Below are positions 10,001-20,486 of a DNA stretch of 64,000 bases, piece by piece. Under the pieces are notes generated by a model. The model had not been told where the DNA came from and searched no databases. It saw nothing but the letters and a program-made list of their open reading frames with translations. Both the position numbers and the translations under genes were made by a program. Origin of the DNA: Nematopogon swammerdamellus (Eukaryota > Arthropoda > Insecta > Lepidoptera > Adelidae); NCBI GenBank assembly GCA_946902875.1, contig OX336348.1, forward strand, positions 19,121,741 to 19,185,740. Direction: 5' to 3'. Numbering within the stretch: position 1 is the stretch's first letter; each line of letters starts with the position of its first letter.

Positions 10001-11284
10001 AACTTTTCATATGTTGTGGTTTTTAGGTTTCCGCACCGTAGAGAAGGGCTGTAGGCATAAGATTAAAATAGTAAAACCAATAGTAATACCTATTTAGGTA
10101 ATGTTTAAATTACCTCCCAAACTAATGTGATAGATAACACTCGTTTAAGTGAACAGTAAAGTAGGTTTAGAGTTTTTTTATGACCAAGGATGCGACTTGG
10201 TTTATAGACTTGTTTAGGGCGTTAATAAAATAGTTTTACAATTACAATATTTTTGTACAAAAATGGAATTTTTTTTTTTAATAATGTTTTTCTTATCATT
10301 AATAATGTTTTAATGATAAATTGTCACCGAAACATTATACTAAATTAAATTAGCCGAAATGATTATTATGTCAAAATATTATTTCGACAAACAAAAACTA
10401 TGTGAAATTAATATTATGTACTTAGAAAGAATATTATGTAAAGCTTTCTAAGCAAAATGAAAATTGAAATAGTGAATTAATAATTTCGATCAAGGTGTAT
10501 TACATTTTTCCTTTTAGCAATTACTCTATTTTATATATATGTCGCAGTATTATCATAAGATTAGTAAAATTATAATTTTACTAATCTTATAATAATACTG
10601 CGACATATATAAAGTAAAATACCTTATAAAAAAATATAAAAGTTTAAAATATGTATTTAGAAATATGTTTAAAAGTGCCCTTTTTAAACCCCCTAGAAAC
10701 GGCTATTTTAAGCGGTTTTTTGCGATTTTCTCAAAAACTCTCAAATTTTTTAAATATTATTTTTCACAATCTTCTAGCTCTACACCTCTAAATCTTCTAG
10801 ATACGCGTCATTTGACATCCTAAATATTCACGTAACCTTAAAACTCACGACACCAAGGCCAATTCGCACTTTCTGCACAATTCGCAATTTTCTGGAAATA
10901 GGGGCCTATACTGAAGCGATCGAAAAGACATTTCCAATGTCAAAATATGTGTTTTTTGATATATATAAGTAATATAAATTTTAAAAACAGATAAAAACTG
11001 CAAACATGAAACTTTTCACCCTCACCAGTCTACAGCCGTGATTCTTTTCCATGACACTAAACAATAGATCCGCGCGACGCCGCGACACGGCGCTGCGGGG
11101 CGCTGCGGCGCGGTGGCGCGGTGGCGTGTTGCAAGATATTTTCTAACTAAACATAAAAAATTAATATCTTTTGATTCTGTGGGTTGATTTTGATGAAATA
11201 AACTTTAAATATTACTCAGAATAAAGCTTCATATTTTTTAGTAATTAAATATTGAATCCAATGAGTGGTTTTTACGTGATGCGC
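10001..11284. other. Intron-like or intergenic sequence with repeat debris
   Basis: No gene is supported. The block at 10,670-10,990 (GTGCCC...GGCCTATACTGAAGCG) looks like a dispersed repeat. A GC-rich spot lies at 11,068-11,130. A palindrome at 10,528-10,620 is listed separately. Confidence 0.5.
10528..10620. repeat. Palindrome, arms about 45 bp with almost no loop
   Basis: The left half reads into GTCGCAGTATTAT...TTAGTAAAATTA and the right half is its near-perfect complement, with the centre at about 10,572. This is foldback-element or replication-error architecture. No ends were identified. Confidence 0.85.
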
Positions 11285-11288
11285 GCAC

Positions 11289-11380
11289 AAACGAACAAAC
11301 AAACCGACAAACCAACAAACCAACAAACCAACAAACCGACAAACCAACAAACAGACAAACCGACAAACAGACAAACATTT
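11289..11380 (+). repeat. Microsatellite of 4- and 8-bp units (ACAA / CCGACAAA variants)
   Basis: An imperfect array of ACAAACCA/ACAAACCG-type units, which produces a misleading Thr/Asn/Lys/Gln-rich reading frame. Confidence 0.9.
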
Positions 11381-11494
11381 AAAAAAATATATTTTTACGT
11401 TCTATTACTTATTCCTTCCGTCCCCCAGTTATTGTTTTGCAAAAATAGTTCATGTACAGACACGACAAGTCTACGATTTTATTATATGTATAGA

Positions 11495-11514
11495 AGATAG
11501 ATAGATAGATAGAC
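11495..11514 (+). repeat. (GATA)n microsatellite
   Basis: About five tandem ATAG/GATA units. Confidence 0.9.
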
Positions 11515-11985
11515 TATGTATTTTTATTATTTTAGAGTAAATAAACCACTCGCCTGCGTATTGCTTCTAAATTACAATTAAATAATTTTATAAATAAAAC
11601 TGCATTGACGGTAATTGATTATTTTATAATAAAATTAAACCAATCTTGCACAAATGGAATTCACATCCCTGAAAGCCTTGAAATGATATAATATCCTTTA
11701 TATATTTATTACTACTGCGGTCCTTGCGGAAGACAAGTCACATCAAATATTATGAATTCTCAAATGTTTCTAGGAGTCACTTTTTGCTATAAATATTTTC
11801 AGCGATCGACCTACAAGCCCCTTGGGATCGACGATCGACCGCTTGGGCACCACTGGTGTATACACTACACAATACAATCCTATACACTTGTTGCAGATCG
11901 AGTAACTCCGACAAGCGAAACCTGAAATCAGCCTCAAATACTACGATACATCCAGAATTCACAGACGAATACAATTAAACCGGAG

Positions 11986-11997
11986 TATAAATATATA
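11986..11997 (+). promoter_or_regulatory. TATA-like motif upstream of the NACHT gene
   Basis: TATAAATATATA lies 192 bp before the ATG at 12,189. There is no good initiator at the usual 25-30 bp downstream. It is an alternative to the GC-rich promoter candidate at 9.9 kb. Confidence 0.3.
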
Positions 11998-12188
11998 ACC
12001 ACCTACAAATGCAGAGAAAACTCCCACCGGCACCTTCAGCAAAGTATTATGACAAGATCATTATTAAGTAGCAAGAGACACAAAGATGTACACTCTAATA
12101 CCTAATGCATGACTCGGTGGAGGACCGAACCCAGTCAACAGGTGCCGTATCCATAAACTGTTAAATAAAAGAAACAACACAAATAAAA

Positions 12189-15100
12189 ATGGAATCAAGT
12201 GAACAAACTGAACATAAAAATAAACTAAATAAACAAGCACATGATACAGAATGGAAAAAATTGAAAGAGTACATAAAAAATGGCGACGAAGACGGTGTTG
12301 AAATGATTCTGACAGAAAACGCAGCCTTCAACACAGCAGACAACATGAGCAGAGTTTTACACATAGCGGTCGCAGCGAACAGAGAAAACATTGTCACTCT
12401 AGCTATCAACAAGGGGGCAGACATCAACGCCGTAGACGAGAATGGAGACTCTCCGCTTCATATTGCTGTTAGAAAAATACATTGTGCTGGATTAGTGCAA
12501 CATTTTATATCATTGAATGCAAAACGTAACATTCGCAATGAAAATAATGAAACACCTTTGGATATTATAAACGAAGCATTGCGTATTGAATCAAAGCCTA
12601 TTAGAAAAGAAAAAATTATCTCGATGAAAGCTCTGTTCATAGAAGACACAGAAGAAAAATATAAGAAAAATTATCGCCAATTGTCAAAATCTACATCGAA
12701 TTCCGAATTAATGTTTGAATGTTCTAAAGGTTTAAAAGTGAATTTGACCGGAGCTATGTTTCAAACCAAGCTTTTAATGCTTTTCGCCAAGCGTGCTATG
12801 GACAGAGGTTATAAATTCAGATTAGCGACCGAAATAGAATCTGCGGGAAAATTTGACGACGTAGTTTTGAGATATGAAGAGAACGAGACAACAGTATACA
12901 GATTTTTACAGGCGAAGCATAGAGACAACCCTTCCAGTACCATTAGGGAATTTGATCTTTTCTCTTCGGATACGAAAGGAGATTTTAATATTGTTAAGTA
13001 TTTCCTATCGTTTGTTAAAATAGTTAACAGCAAAACATATAACGACGGTGAATTAAAAGATTTTATAATTTGTACAAATACCGACCTAGAAACAAAATCA
13101 AAGGAATATTTCACTTGTAAAGACTTATTGGGAGATGCAATTTTGTATATAAATACGTGTGCTAAGAAATATAAATTAAAATTCGAAATTGGTCAATATA
13201 TAATTGCGCAAATTAAGAATATAGCTTTGGATGCCATAAGTCCAAAAGCAATTGAAGCTATGAAGAATAACAGAAATGAATTGCAGAAACAAGTTCAATT
13301 AGTAAATGAAATAAATACATTACAAAAACAAAAAAATACTACATATAGTTACTGTAACAAATTATGGCCTTTTGAAAAAATTAAGAAACAGGGCTCAAAC
13401 GCATTTGATAATTACTTGAGCTTGTTGTCGACATACAAAAAGAAAGTTAAACACGCCGTCGATGGAAAAGAAAAAACCGCGATACAAACAATTCATGATA
13501 TCTTCCCGATCGATGGTGAAACGCCAAGTCACACTGATGATTTGAAAGAATTAAAAGAAGAAGCTTGCAGCATAATCCACGAGCATAGTCAAAGGGTGAA
13601 GAACCAAAAAGCACTACTTATCGATTGTTGTATGGACGAGAGTGAAGTTGTAGTTAGGATTGATGAATTTTTAAGTAAGTTTTTCATAGTGGCCAATTAC
13701 GCCGGAATTGATGATTTAAACAACCAAATCAGCCATGAACTTGGCGGCGAATTCCAATTGCTAGATGCAACCCTTCTAAATGATTCCTTTGAAAAGGATA
13801 TGTTCAATTGGGTGAGAAGTTATGAGGGTAATAAAAGTACATACTTTTTGGGAAAAGACAGCAAAGAAATATTCAATATCTTGACATGTAAACTGAACAC
13901 TTTAATGGTTAGCGGGGTCAGCAAATCCCATGTCGACAAAATTTGTAAGCACAACATCTTCTTTAAACACGATCAAGTCAAGGTGATTGATTTCATTCTG
14001 AGTGATAACAACATTCTCCACGTGACCACAGAACATCCTCGCTTGAGTGCTCTAAAGATTATTCAGACGTTAGAAAGAAATGAAACGTTCAAAAGACTAG
14101 ATAGCGTTATATTTACTAGCGTTGAAACATTTCTGCTCACAGAAATGTACAAACGCATGATAAATGCATTCTCCTCTGACTCCAGTCACCATATTCTAGT
14201 AATAGAATGCCAACATGTATCGTCAAGTCGAAATGTACATTTCGACTACAATCACTTATCCTCTGCTATAAATACCATCCTAAACAAAAATTCAAATAAG
14301 AAATTAATCCTTATAGCGCGTAGCAAACACTTTGTAGTTGAAAAATTCAAGACCAAAAATTACTCTCATGCGTTTGACAAAATTAAGTTTAAAGATCTGA
14401 AAGAGGAATCACGAAAGGCAATTCTCAATAAAGATGTAACTTTTCAAGAAAACCGAGGAACATCTGAAAATAAAATACAATTAAAAGATTTGATTAATGA
14501 AGATTCAGCGGACGACATCATCGACGAGGAAATGTTATGGTGGCTTATAGAAAACAACAACATTAGAGTGGGCGATGGAAGAGCTTTTTATTCCAGAGGA
14601 TACAATGAAAAATATAACATTAAAAGATCATTACAACGTCAAATAGTCGATTTAAAAATCCAATCCGATAGGTTATCATGTTTAATTTTCATAACGGGTA
14701 CGAAAAATAATTTAGAAATGCTTTATTCTTCCCGGAGACTTGGCAAAGCGAATTGTGAATGGTGGCACAACGAAATGCCCTTTCTAAGTCAAGAAATGCT
14801 TGATTGTACTTCGCCCAAAGTTAAGATTATTTTGTCACCAAATAAAGACAAAAATATAATCCACAGACATAGGTTTGAAAATATTTGTCGAAAGTTTCCC
14901 TACGTTCAGTGGCTAGAGTATGCAGGAAGTGGATTATTTTTGTGGGGAGATTTCAAATATTCGACTAAGTATTTAGATGAACATGATCATCCAGTAACAT
15001 ATGACATGAAGTTGCTCAATATTAATATACGGGAAGCGTCATCATACAGACGAAGAGATAACATGTTTATCCCTGAAGCGCTTGAGGAAAAAATAATAAT

Positions 15101-18100
15101 TGTAGCGAACGATCCTGGAGAAGGCAAGTCTACCATGCTGACTGGTTTGTCGTACGATTTGAAGAAAAGATTTCCGCATTCGTGGATCGTTCGGATAAAT
15201 TTAACAGACCATGCCGTCGACGGTGATCCGTCAACTGGATTGAAAAATATTGAAATCGAAGATAACGATAAAGAAAAGGGGATAGACATTGTCGCAAAAA
15301 TGATAGTTCGCGGCGACCCAGATGATGTTCAGGTGAAGTTTCAAAGAGAAACAATTAAGGCTACCTTGGACGGAAGAGCCAAAATAAGACTTATAATAAT
15401 GTTTGATGGCTTTGATGAAATTTCTCCCAACTACAAAAGTAAGACTTGTATCCTACTAAGAGTAATTAAAGATACTAACGTTAGTCAACTCTGGGTTACG
15501 ACTCGAGTACATCTGAAAACTTATTTGGAGAATGCGCTTCAAACGCCGGCTTATATGATGATTGCCCTAACTCGTGAGGAGCAAGCGAACTATTTAAACC
15601 ATTACTGGAAGTGGAATTTGAAGTTTTACAATGATGATCCGTGTAATGAAACAACTACAACTGGGATACTAGACTTGCTTAAGAATTTCCAAGAGTCAAT
15701 TTCCCAATGTATCGAAGAACGAAGAAACGAACCATACTTTTTACATAATAGAAACAATAGAAAAACTAATCTTGAAGAGCTTCTTTTCAAAATAAATTCT
15801 ATAATAAAATATTCTGATGCGACGCTTTCCACATTACAGACAAAGGTGTACGGGTTAAACTTCTCGACTTATGCAGAAATTGTACTGAATGTTGTGTCAG
15901 AATTATATTTCAGTAATCACAAAGGTGCGGATATTGAACAATATAGGGATAGTTTCACAGCTGTTCCGCTAAATCTCAGTATGATAGCCGAGAACATGTT
16001 CAAACGTAAATTACAAATTCCTAAGAGTACTGGACTGTACAGTCTATACAGCCAGTTTGTGCTGGACAAGTTCGAAATATATCAACGAAAAAATGTGAGC
16101 ATTAACGACAGCAGCATCGTTGGTAAAGAGCAACGTAAAAGAGAGATTCCAACACTTCAAAGAGTACATCGTGAGTTGGCCTTGAAGTTGTTATGCCCCG
16201 ACTTCTACAAGAAGAACATTATGCCAGAAACGAGCGAGTTGGCTCAGTACACAGATGAAGAATGGACGAGAATCGGACTCGTGCGACACGAGTTAGTTCT
16301 TGAGTTCGTCCATCGCACATACGCTGAATACTTTTTGAGTGAATATTTATTTTGGCATTTTAACAATGAAAATGATCAAAATCAATTATTGTATAAAATA
16401 TGTGTCAGTAATGACTATCGTGTAGTGAGACTCTTTTTAAATACATTATTACTATCTGATGATAACGCGAATACAATAAAGGGAATGAGGATATTGCAGC
16501 ACAATTACCGACACGGTTCCGTAAATCCGCTCTTCGTAGCAGTGCGGGAAAGGATTTTAGGTTTCATGAAGTTCGTTCTTAATATTTTTGGAGTTGACTG
16601 TAACATATTATTTGAGAACGGTATATCAATCTTAAGCAATATACATGACGCTGAAACAATGAACACACTTTTAGACTATTCAGAAAAAAATACGGAACTG
16701 TTCAACCAGCTACTCTTTTCGAAAAGCTCACCTGCGCTACACTTGACACGTAATAAGGAAGTAGCCCAGACTCTGCTGGAACGGACCAGCAAGAATCCCA
16801 GTTTATTTAGAAAAGTTATACTTTGCATCGATGACGAAGGCAGGTCAGTGCTGCATCTTCAGAATGATGCAGTAACCATAAAAACTATACTAGAGATGGT
16901 GCAGTACGATGAAGAACTGCTCGAGGACTTGGTTAATCTCAGAGACAAAGAAGGAAAAACAGCCTTACATACGGCGGAAACGAAAGAAAATATTGAAGTA
17001 GCCCATGAACTCTTGAAATGCATAAAAAATCCAGATTTGTATAGACAAATTACACAAAGCGTTGACGCGCACGGTAAGTTCGAATTATGTAAACATGTAA
17101 TGCTAAACACAGTATTAGAAATGGTACAATCTGAAGAGTTATTTCAAGATTTACTACTTGACAAGGACAATGAAAAAAGTACTATGATACACGTGGAGAT
17201 GTTGCAGAGACAGAAAAATATAGACAAATACATCTCAGAATTTATGAGCAAAAATAACATTTTGCTGGAACAAATTGTACAAAGTGTTGATGAGAACGGC
17301 GAGTTCGCATTAAGTTATATAACTAGTGTAGAGATGTATAAAAGTATTCTAACATTTGTGCAATGCGAAAAAAACCTGTATAAACGTTTGCTGCTTATAA
17401 GGGACAACGAAGGAGAAACAGTGCTGCGCACAGTGCGTAAGAAATATGTAGCGCAAGCGCTTCTACTGGAACGTATACGCACAGTGAAGAACACAATTTC
17501 AATGAAAGAAGTGGTCCGATTTGCCGATGAACTCGGTAAATCTGCATTGCGTAACTTAACTAATGCCGAAATTATAAAAACTATACTAGAGATTGTGAAT
17601 TCTGAACACGTTTTGGATAAATTGTTGTTTCTTAGTGACAAGAACGAACAAACAGTGCTACACAAAGTTATACAATACGAAACAGTAGCAGATGCGCTGT
17701 TAGAAACCACCAAATCCAATGTCAATATATTTAGAAAAATTATACATAGCTTCGATAAGAATGGCAAGTCCGTCTTACATTACGCATCTAAAGAAGAAAT
17801 TGTAAAAACAATATTAGAAATGACAAAAAGTAACGACGACTTGTTTAAAGAATTACTACGTTTTAGGTACAATGAAGACAATACTGCGTTACATGTGGCG
17901 GTGTGCGCTAAAAATGAAGAAGCCGTCGAAAATATTTTGAAATATATCACGAACGATTCCAATTGGTTCAAACAAATATTACTGAGCGTTGACGCGCACG
18001 GTAAATCAGCATTACATAATGTAACAAATGGCAAAATATTAAAAATAATACTAGAACATGTGCAATCACATGTAGACCTGTTAGCTATACGAAATACAAA

Positions 18101-19532
18101 AGTAGCGCACCAACTCTTGAAATACTGTAAAAATAATGAAAATGTGTTTAAACAAATTATGGTAAGCGTAGATAAGCAAGGCAAGTCCGCCTTGTGTTAC
18201 GTTACCAATTTTGAAATTTTAATGAGCATGGTAGAAATAATGCAAACTCATGATGGTATGTTTGAACATTTGATGATTCTCAAGGACATTCGGGGAAGAA
18301 CAGCACTACATACAGCGATTTACAATAATCAAACTGGAGTAGCTAATATTTTGTTGCAAACTATCAAAAATAATTCAGAATTATTTAAAAAAATTATACT
18401 TAGCGTTGATGTGCAATGTAAATCTATATTACATGACGCTGATAATGAGGAACTTGTAAAAATAATACTAGAATACGTGCGGTCTGATGAAGAATTGTTT
18501 GAGAAGTTGTTGCTTCTCAAAGATCAAGAAGGGAGAACAGCGCTACACACAGCTACGAGCGCCGGAACACACGTAGTACAAGCGCTGTTGAAAAGTATGA
18601 ACGGGAAACACGATTTAAAAAATAAAATAATACTTATTGTAGATACAAAAAGCAGATCTGTATTACATTACGCGAGCGATGAGGAGCTTGTAGAAATAAT
18701 ACTAGACTACGTGCGGTCTGATAAAGTCCTGTTTGAGAATTTGTTGCTTCTCAAAGATCAAGAAGGGAGAACAGCGCTACATACAGCGATGAAAGCAGGA
18801 ATACGCGTAGTAATTGCGTTGTTGGAAAGTATGAACGAAAAAAGCGATTTATTAAAAAAAATAATATTAATGGTAGATAATCAACGCAGATCTATATTAC
18901 ATTATACAAATATCGATAATGGGGGCACGATACAGACCACATGCTCTGTGATACAGACAGTACTTAATATGATACAATGTGACAAATTGTTAGAGAAATT
19001 GTTGCTACTGAGGAACATTAGTGGAAGAGCAGGGTTACATGTAGCGATGTCTTTACCACCGATATGTCAACAGGCCGTGTTTGTGCGTGCCAAAAATAAT
19101 CCGGAGTTGTTAAAAAATATTCTACTTTGTGCCGATGAGTGTGGAAAATGCGCTTTGCATTATGTTCGTTCAGGGACAGCTATAAAAACAATACTAGATA
19201 TGGTGAAACACGATGAAGGTCTGTTAGAGCAAGTGTTGCTTCTCAAGGACAACAAGGGAAGAACCGCGTTACATGCGGCGATGCGTAAAAAAGAAAGATA
19301 CGAGATATTAAAATGCATTAAGGATTGCATTAAGGACAATCAAGATTTATTTAAAGAAATTATACTTAGTGTTGATATGAACGGAAAATCTCCTTTGCAT
19401 TATTTAAATATCGTCGTTATACAAAAAGTACTAGATCTGTTGAAACACGATGAAGGTCTTTTAGAGCAAGTGTTACTTCTCAAGGACAACAAGGGAAGAA
19501 CACCGCTAGTATTGGCAAACCACAATTGTTAG
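12189..19532 (+). CDS. Giant ankyrin / PD-(D/E)XK nuclease-like / NACHT (STAND) NTPase / ankyrin-dyad protein
   Basis: One open frame of 2,447 codons with no intron. The ATG is in good context (A at -3, G at +4) and is preceded by an in-frame stop at 12,162. Residues 20-150 hold about four ankyrin repeats (DENGDSPLHIAV at 83-94). Residues 180-310 resemble DUF4297/Cap4-type PD-(D/E)XK nucleases: ATEIE (213-217), KFDD (221-224) and FLQAKH (239-244), then a TN motif at 296-297. Candidate catalytic residues are D223 or D224, Q241 and K243. Residues 310-960 have no domain I can name. NACHT: Walker A DPGEGKST (975-982), Walker B IIMFDGFDE (1069-1077), sensor TTR (1104-1106), PLNLSMIAENMF (1260-1271) and VHRTYAEYF (1374-1382). 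Residues from about 1,505 to the end are ankyrin-like dyads of about 80 residues. There is no signal peptide or membrane segment, so it is probably intracellular. By analogy with bacterial Avs and animal NLRs, ligand binding by the repeats would trigger NTP-driven assembly and nuclease action; that role is inference. It could be of bacterial origin. Confidence 0.9.
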   Translation: MESSEQTEHKNKLNKQAHDTEWKKLKEYIKNGDEDGVEMILTENAAFNTADNMSRVLHIAVAANRENIVTLAINKGADINAVDENGDSPLHIAVRKIHCAGLVQHFISLNAKRNIRNENNETPLDIINEALRIESKPIRKEKIISMKALFIEDTEEKYKKNYRQLSKSTSNSELMFECSKGLKVNLTGAMFQTKLLMLFAKRAMDRGYKFRLATEIESAGKFDDVVLRYEENETTVYRFLQAKHRDNPSSTIREFDLFSSDTKGDFNIVKYFLSFVKIVNSKTYNDGELKDFIICTNTDLETKSKEYFTCKDLLGDAILYINTCAKKYKLKFEIGQYIIAQIKNIALDAISPKAIEAMKNNRNELQKQVQLVNEINTLQKQKNTTYSYCNKLWPFEKIKKQGSNAFDNYLSLLSTYKKKVKHAVDGKEKTAIQTIHDIFPIDGETPSHTDDLKELKEEACSIIHEHSQRVKNQKALLIDCCMDESEVVVRIDEFLSKFFIVANYAGIDDLNNQISHELGGEFQLLDATLLNDSFEKDMFNWVRSYEGNKSTYFLGKDSKEIFNILTCKLNTLMVSGVSKSHVDKICKHNIFFKHDQVKVIDFILSDNNILHVTTEHPRLSALKIIQTLERNETFKRLDSVIFTSVETFLLTEMYKRMINAFSSDSSHHILVIECQHVSSSRNVHFDYNHLSSAINTILNKNSNKKLILIARSKHFVVEKFKTKNYSHAFDKIKFKDLKEESRKAILNKDVTFQENRGTSENKIQLKDLINEDSADDIIDEEMLWWLIENNNIRVGDGRAFYSRGYNEKYNIKRSLQRQIVDLKIQSDRLSCLIFITGTKNNLEMLYSSRRLGKANCEWWHNEMPFLSQEMLDCTSPKVKIILSPNKDKNIIHRHRFENICRKFPYVQWLEYAGSGLFLWGDFKYSTKYLDEHDHPVTYDMKLLNINIREASSYRRRDNMFIPEALEEKIIIVANDPGEGKSTMLTGLSYDLKKRFPHSWIVRINLTDHAVDGDPSTGLKNIEIEDNDKEKGIDIVAKMIVRGDPDDVQVKFQRETIKATLDGRAKIRLIIMFDGFDEISPNYKSKTCILLRVIKDTNVSQLWVTTRVHLKTYLENALQTPAYMMIALTREEQANYLNHYWKWNLKFYNDDPCNETTTTGILDLLKNFQESISQCIEERRNEPYFLHNRNNRKTNLEELLFKINSIIKYSDATLSTLQTKVYGLNFSTYAEIVLNVVSELYFSNHKGADIEQYRDSFTAVPLNLSMIAENMFKRKLQIPKSTGLYSLYSQFVLDKFEIYQRKNVSINDSSIVGKEQRKREIPTLQRVHRELALKLLCPDFYKKNIMPETSELAQYTDEEWTRIGLVRHELVLEFVHRTYAEYFLSEYLFWHFNNENDQNQLLYKICVSNDYRVVRLFLNTLLLSDDNANTIKGMRILQHNYRHGSVNPLFVAVRERILGFMKFVLNIFGVDCNILFENGISILSNIHDAETMNTLLDYSEKNTELFNQLLFSKSSPALHLTRNKEVAQTLLERTSKNPSLFRKVILCIDDEGRSVLHLQNDAVTIKTILEMVQYDEELLEDLVNLRDKEGKTALHTAETKENIEVAHELLKCIKNPDLYRQITQSVDAHGKFELCKHVMLNTVLEMVQSEELFQDLLLDKDNEKSTMIHVEMLQRQKNIDKYISEFMSKNNILLEQIVQSVDENGEFALSYITSVEMYKSILTFVQCEKNLYKRLLLIRDNEGETVLRTVRKKYVAQALLLERIRTVKNTISMKEVVRFADELGKSALRNLTNAEIIKTILEIVNSEHVLDKLLFLSDKNEQTVLHKVIQYETVADALLETTKSNVNIFRKIIHSFDKNGKSVLHYASKEEIVKTILEMTKSNDDLFKELLRFRYNEDNTALHVAVCAKNEEAVENILKYITNDSNWFKQILLSVDAHGKSALHNVTNGKILKIILEHVQSHVDLLAIRNTKVAHQLLKYCKNNENVFKQIMVSVDKQGKSALCYVTNFEILMSMVEIMQTHDGMFEHLMILKDIRGRTALHTAIYNNQTGVANILLQTIKNNSELFKKIILSVDVQCKSILHDADNEELVKIILEYVRSDEELFEKLLLLKDQEGRTALHTATSAGTHVVQALLKSMNGKHDLKNKIILIVDTKSRSVLHYASDEELVEIILDYVRSDKVLFENLLLLKDQEGRTALHTAMKAGIRVVIALLESMNEKSDLLKKIILMVDNQRRSILHYTNIDNGGTIQTTCSVIQTVLNMIQCDKLLEKLLLLRNISGRAGLHVAMSLPPICQQAVFVRAKNNPELLKNILLCADECGKCALHYVRSGTAIKTILDMVKHDEGLLEQVLLLKDNKGRTALHAAMRKKERYEILKCIKDCIKDNQDLFKEIILSVDMNGKSPLHYLNIVVIQKVLDLLKHDEGLLEQVLLLKDNKGRTPLVLANHNC
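16700..19520 (+). repeat. Tandem ankyrin-dyad coding repeats, about 12 units
   Basis: Two alternating motifs recur. One is of the D-x-x-GRTALHTA type and one of the D-x-x-GKSxLHYA type, each followed by long amphipathic helices; together they form dyads of about 80 residues (234-246 bp). One half-unit is missing near 18,080. Some neighbouring units are nearly identical in DNA (18,440-18,545 versus 18,685-18,790, and 19,205-19,262 versus 19,440-19,497), which points to recent unit duplication. Confidence 0.85.
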
Positions 19533-19724
19533 AATCAATTTTAAGAAACTTAATGCCAAGTTCTTGTCCAATTTTGCTGCGGAGGTACACCGCACATAAT
19601 GTAATTTGATTGCTGTGAGTTTTTTGTTGATCCAAAGAAATATGACATTAGTTTGTTTTAAACTAAAAAAAAAAAACAAAAATTAAACTAGTTTTTAAAA
19701 TATTATTAATTTAATGCTTCGAAG

Positions 19725-19736
19725 AATAAAAATAAA
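19725..19736 (+). terminator. Polyadenylation signals of the NACHT gene
   Basis: Two abutting AATAAA hexamers lie about 190 bp after the stop codon, followed by T-rich sequence. This suggests a 3' UTR of roughly 0.2 kb. Confidence 0.6.
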
Positions 19737-19850
19737 TGTTTCATCATTGTTTTATTTTCATTTACACAATAGAAAAAAATGTTACATACCTGTACAGTAC
19801 GTACAAGATGCACTGTATTCATAATTTGAGTAGGCAAGTTATTATTATAC

Positions 19851-20000
19851 AACTAGCTGTGCCCACGACTACGTCCGCGTGGACTTGATCTTTCTCAGCC
19901 TGTTATAATTATAAATCGCAAAGTGACTCTGTCTGTACGTTCGTTGGTATGATTCAATTGATATTCGACCTACATAAGGCAAGCCTTAACCAATGCTAAT
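19851..20000 (+). repeat. Dispersed retroelement tail (AGCTGTGCCC family)
   Basis: Begins CTAGCTGTGCCCACGAC and carries CGTCCGCGTGGA. It resembles the 3' tails at 40,486-40,712, 40,943-41,170 and 47,395-47,612. I recognise this as a common lepidopteran RTE-like or SINE-like tail, though the class is tentative. Confidence 0.5.
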
Positions 20001-20250
20001 TTATAATCTACAATAACGCTTCTCTGTAAACTATATTAGAAGTAGAATTTCCAGGAATGTGTGAAATAAATATATTTCATTTCATTTCAGTTCATTTAAT
20101 TTCATTTCATATAAATTATTTGAATTACTAATAAGGCAAAGAGCCACGTATAGCTGACCGTGCGAAAAGCAACTCAAACTTAGATCTAAGCCTGCTACCG
20201 AACCAATGACTGTGACCAATCAGTAAGTCACAACCTCAGGTCACAGCCCC
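20001..20250. other. No gene seen
   Basis: Contains a TTCATTTCA-type simple repeat at 20,075-20,110 and otherwise unassigned sequence. Confidence 0.5.
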
Positions 20251-20339
20251 CTTCTAGTCCCAAGTGGAGCGCGCGCTCCAGTTTTCGTCGACGACCCTTG
20301 GCTCCCAAGTGGAGCGCGCGCTCCACTTGGGACTAGAAG
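20251..20339. repeat. Nested palindrome: 30-bp perfect inverted arms, each holding a 16-bp palindrome
   Basis: Arms 20,251-20,280 and 20,310-20,339 are perfect complements around a 29-bp spacer. Each arm includes the self-complementary TGGAGCGCGCGCTCCA. Confidence 0.95.
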
Positions 20340-20486
20340 CAATACTGATTTTCGTACAACTTCACATTTGTATCTATGCTGTAAACTTGAAAGGGGCGGC
20401 TGCATTGAATTGGGGCGGCTGGTACTAAACGGCCTAGGGCGGCTAAGGCTGCTAGTCCGCCTCTGCTCAGGTCACAGCCTTCTCTC

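Noticed and set aside
17315..18520. Minus-strand frames of 60-150 codons inside the NACHT gene
   Set aside because: They are antisense shadows of the ankyrin-dyad coding repeats.
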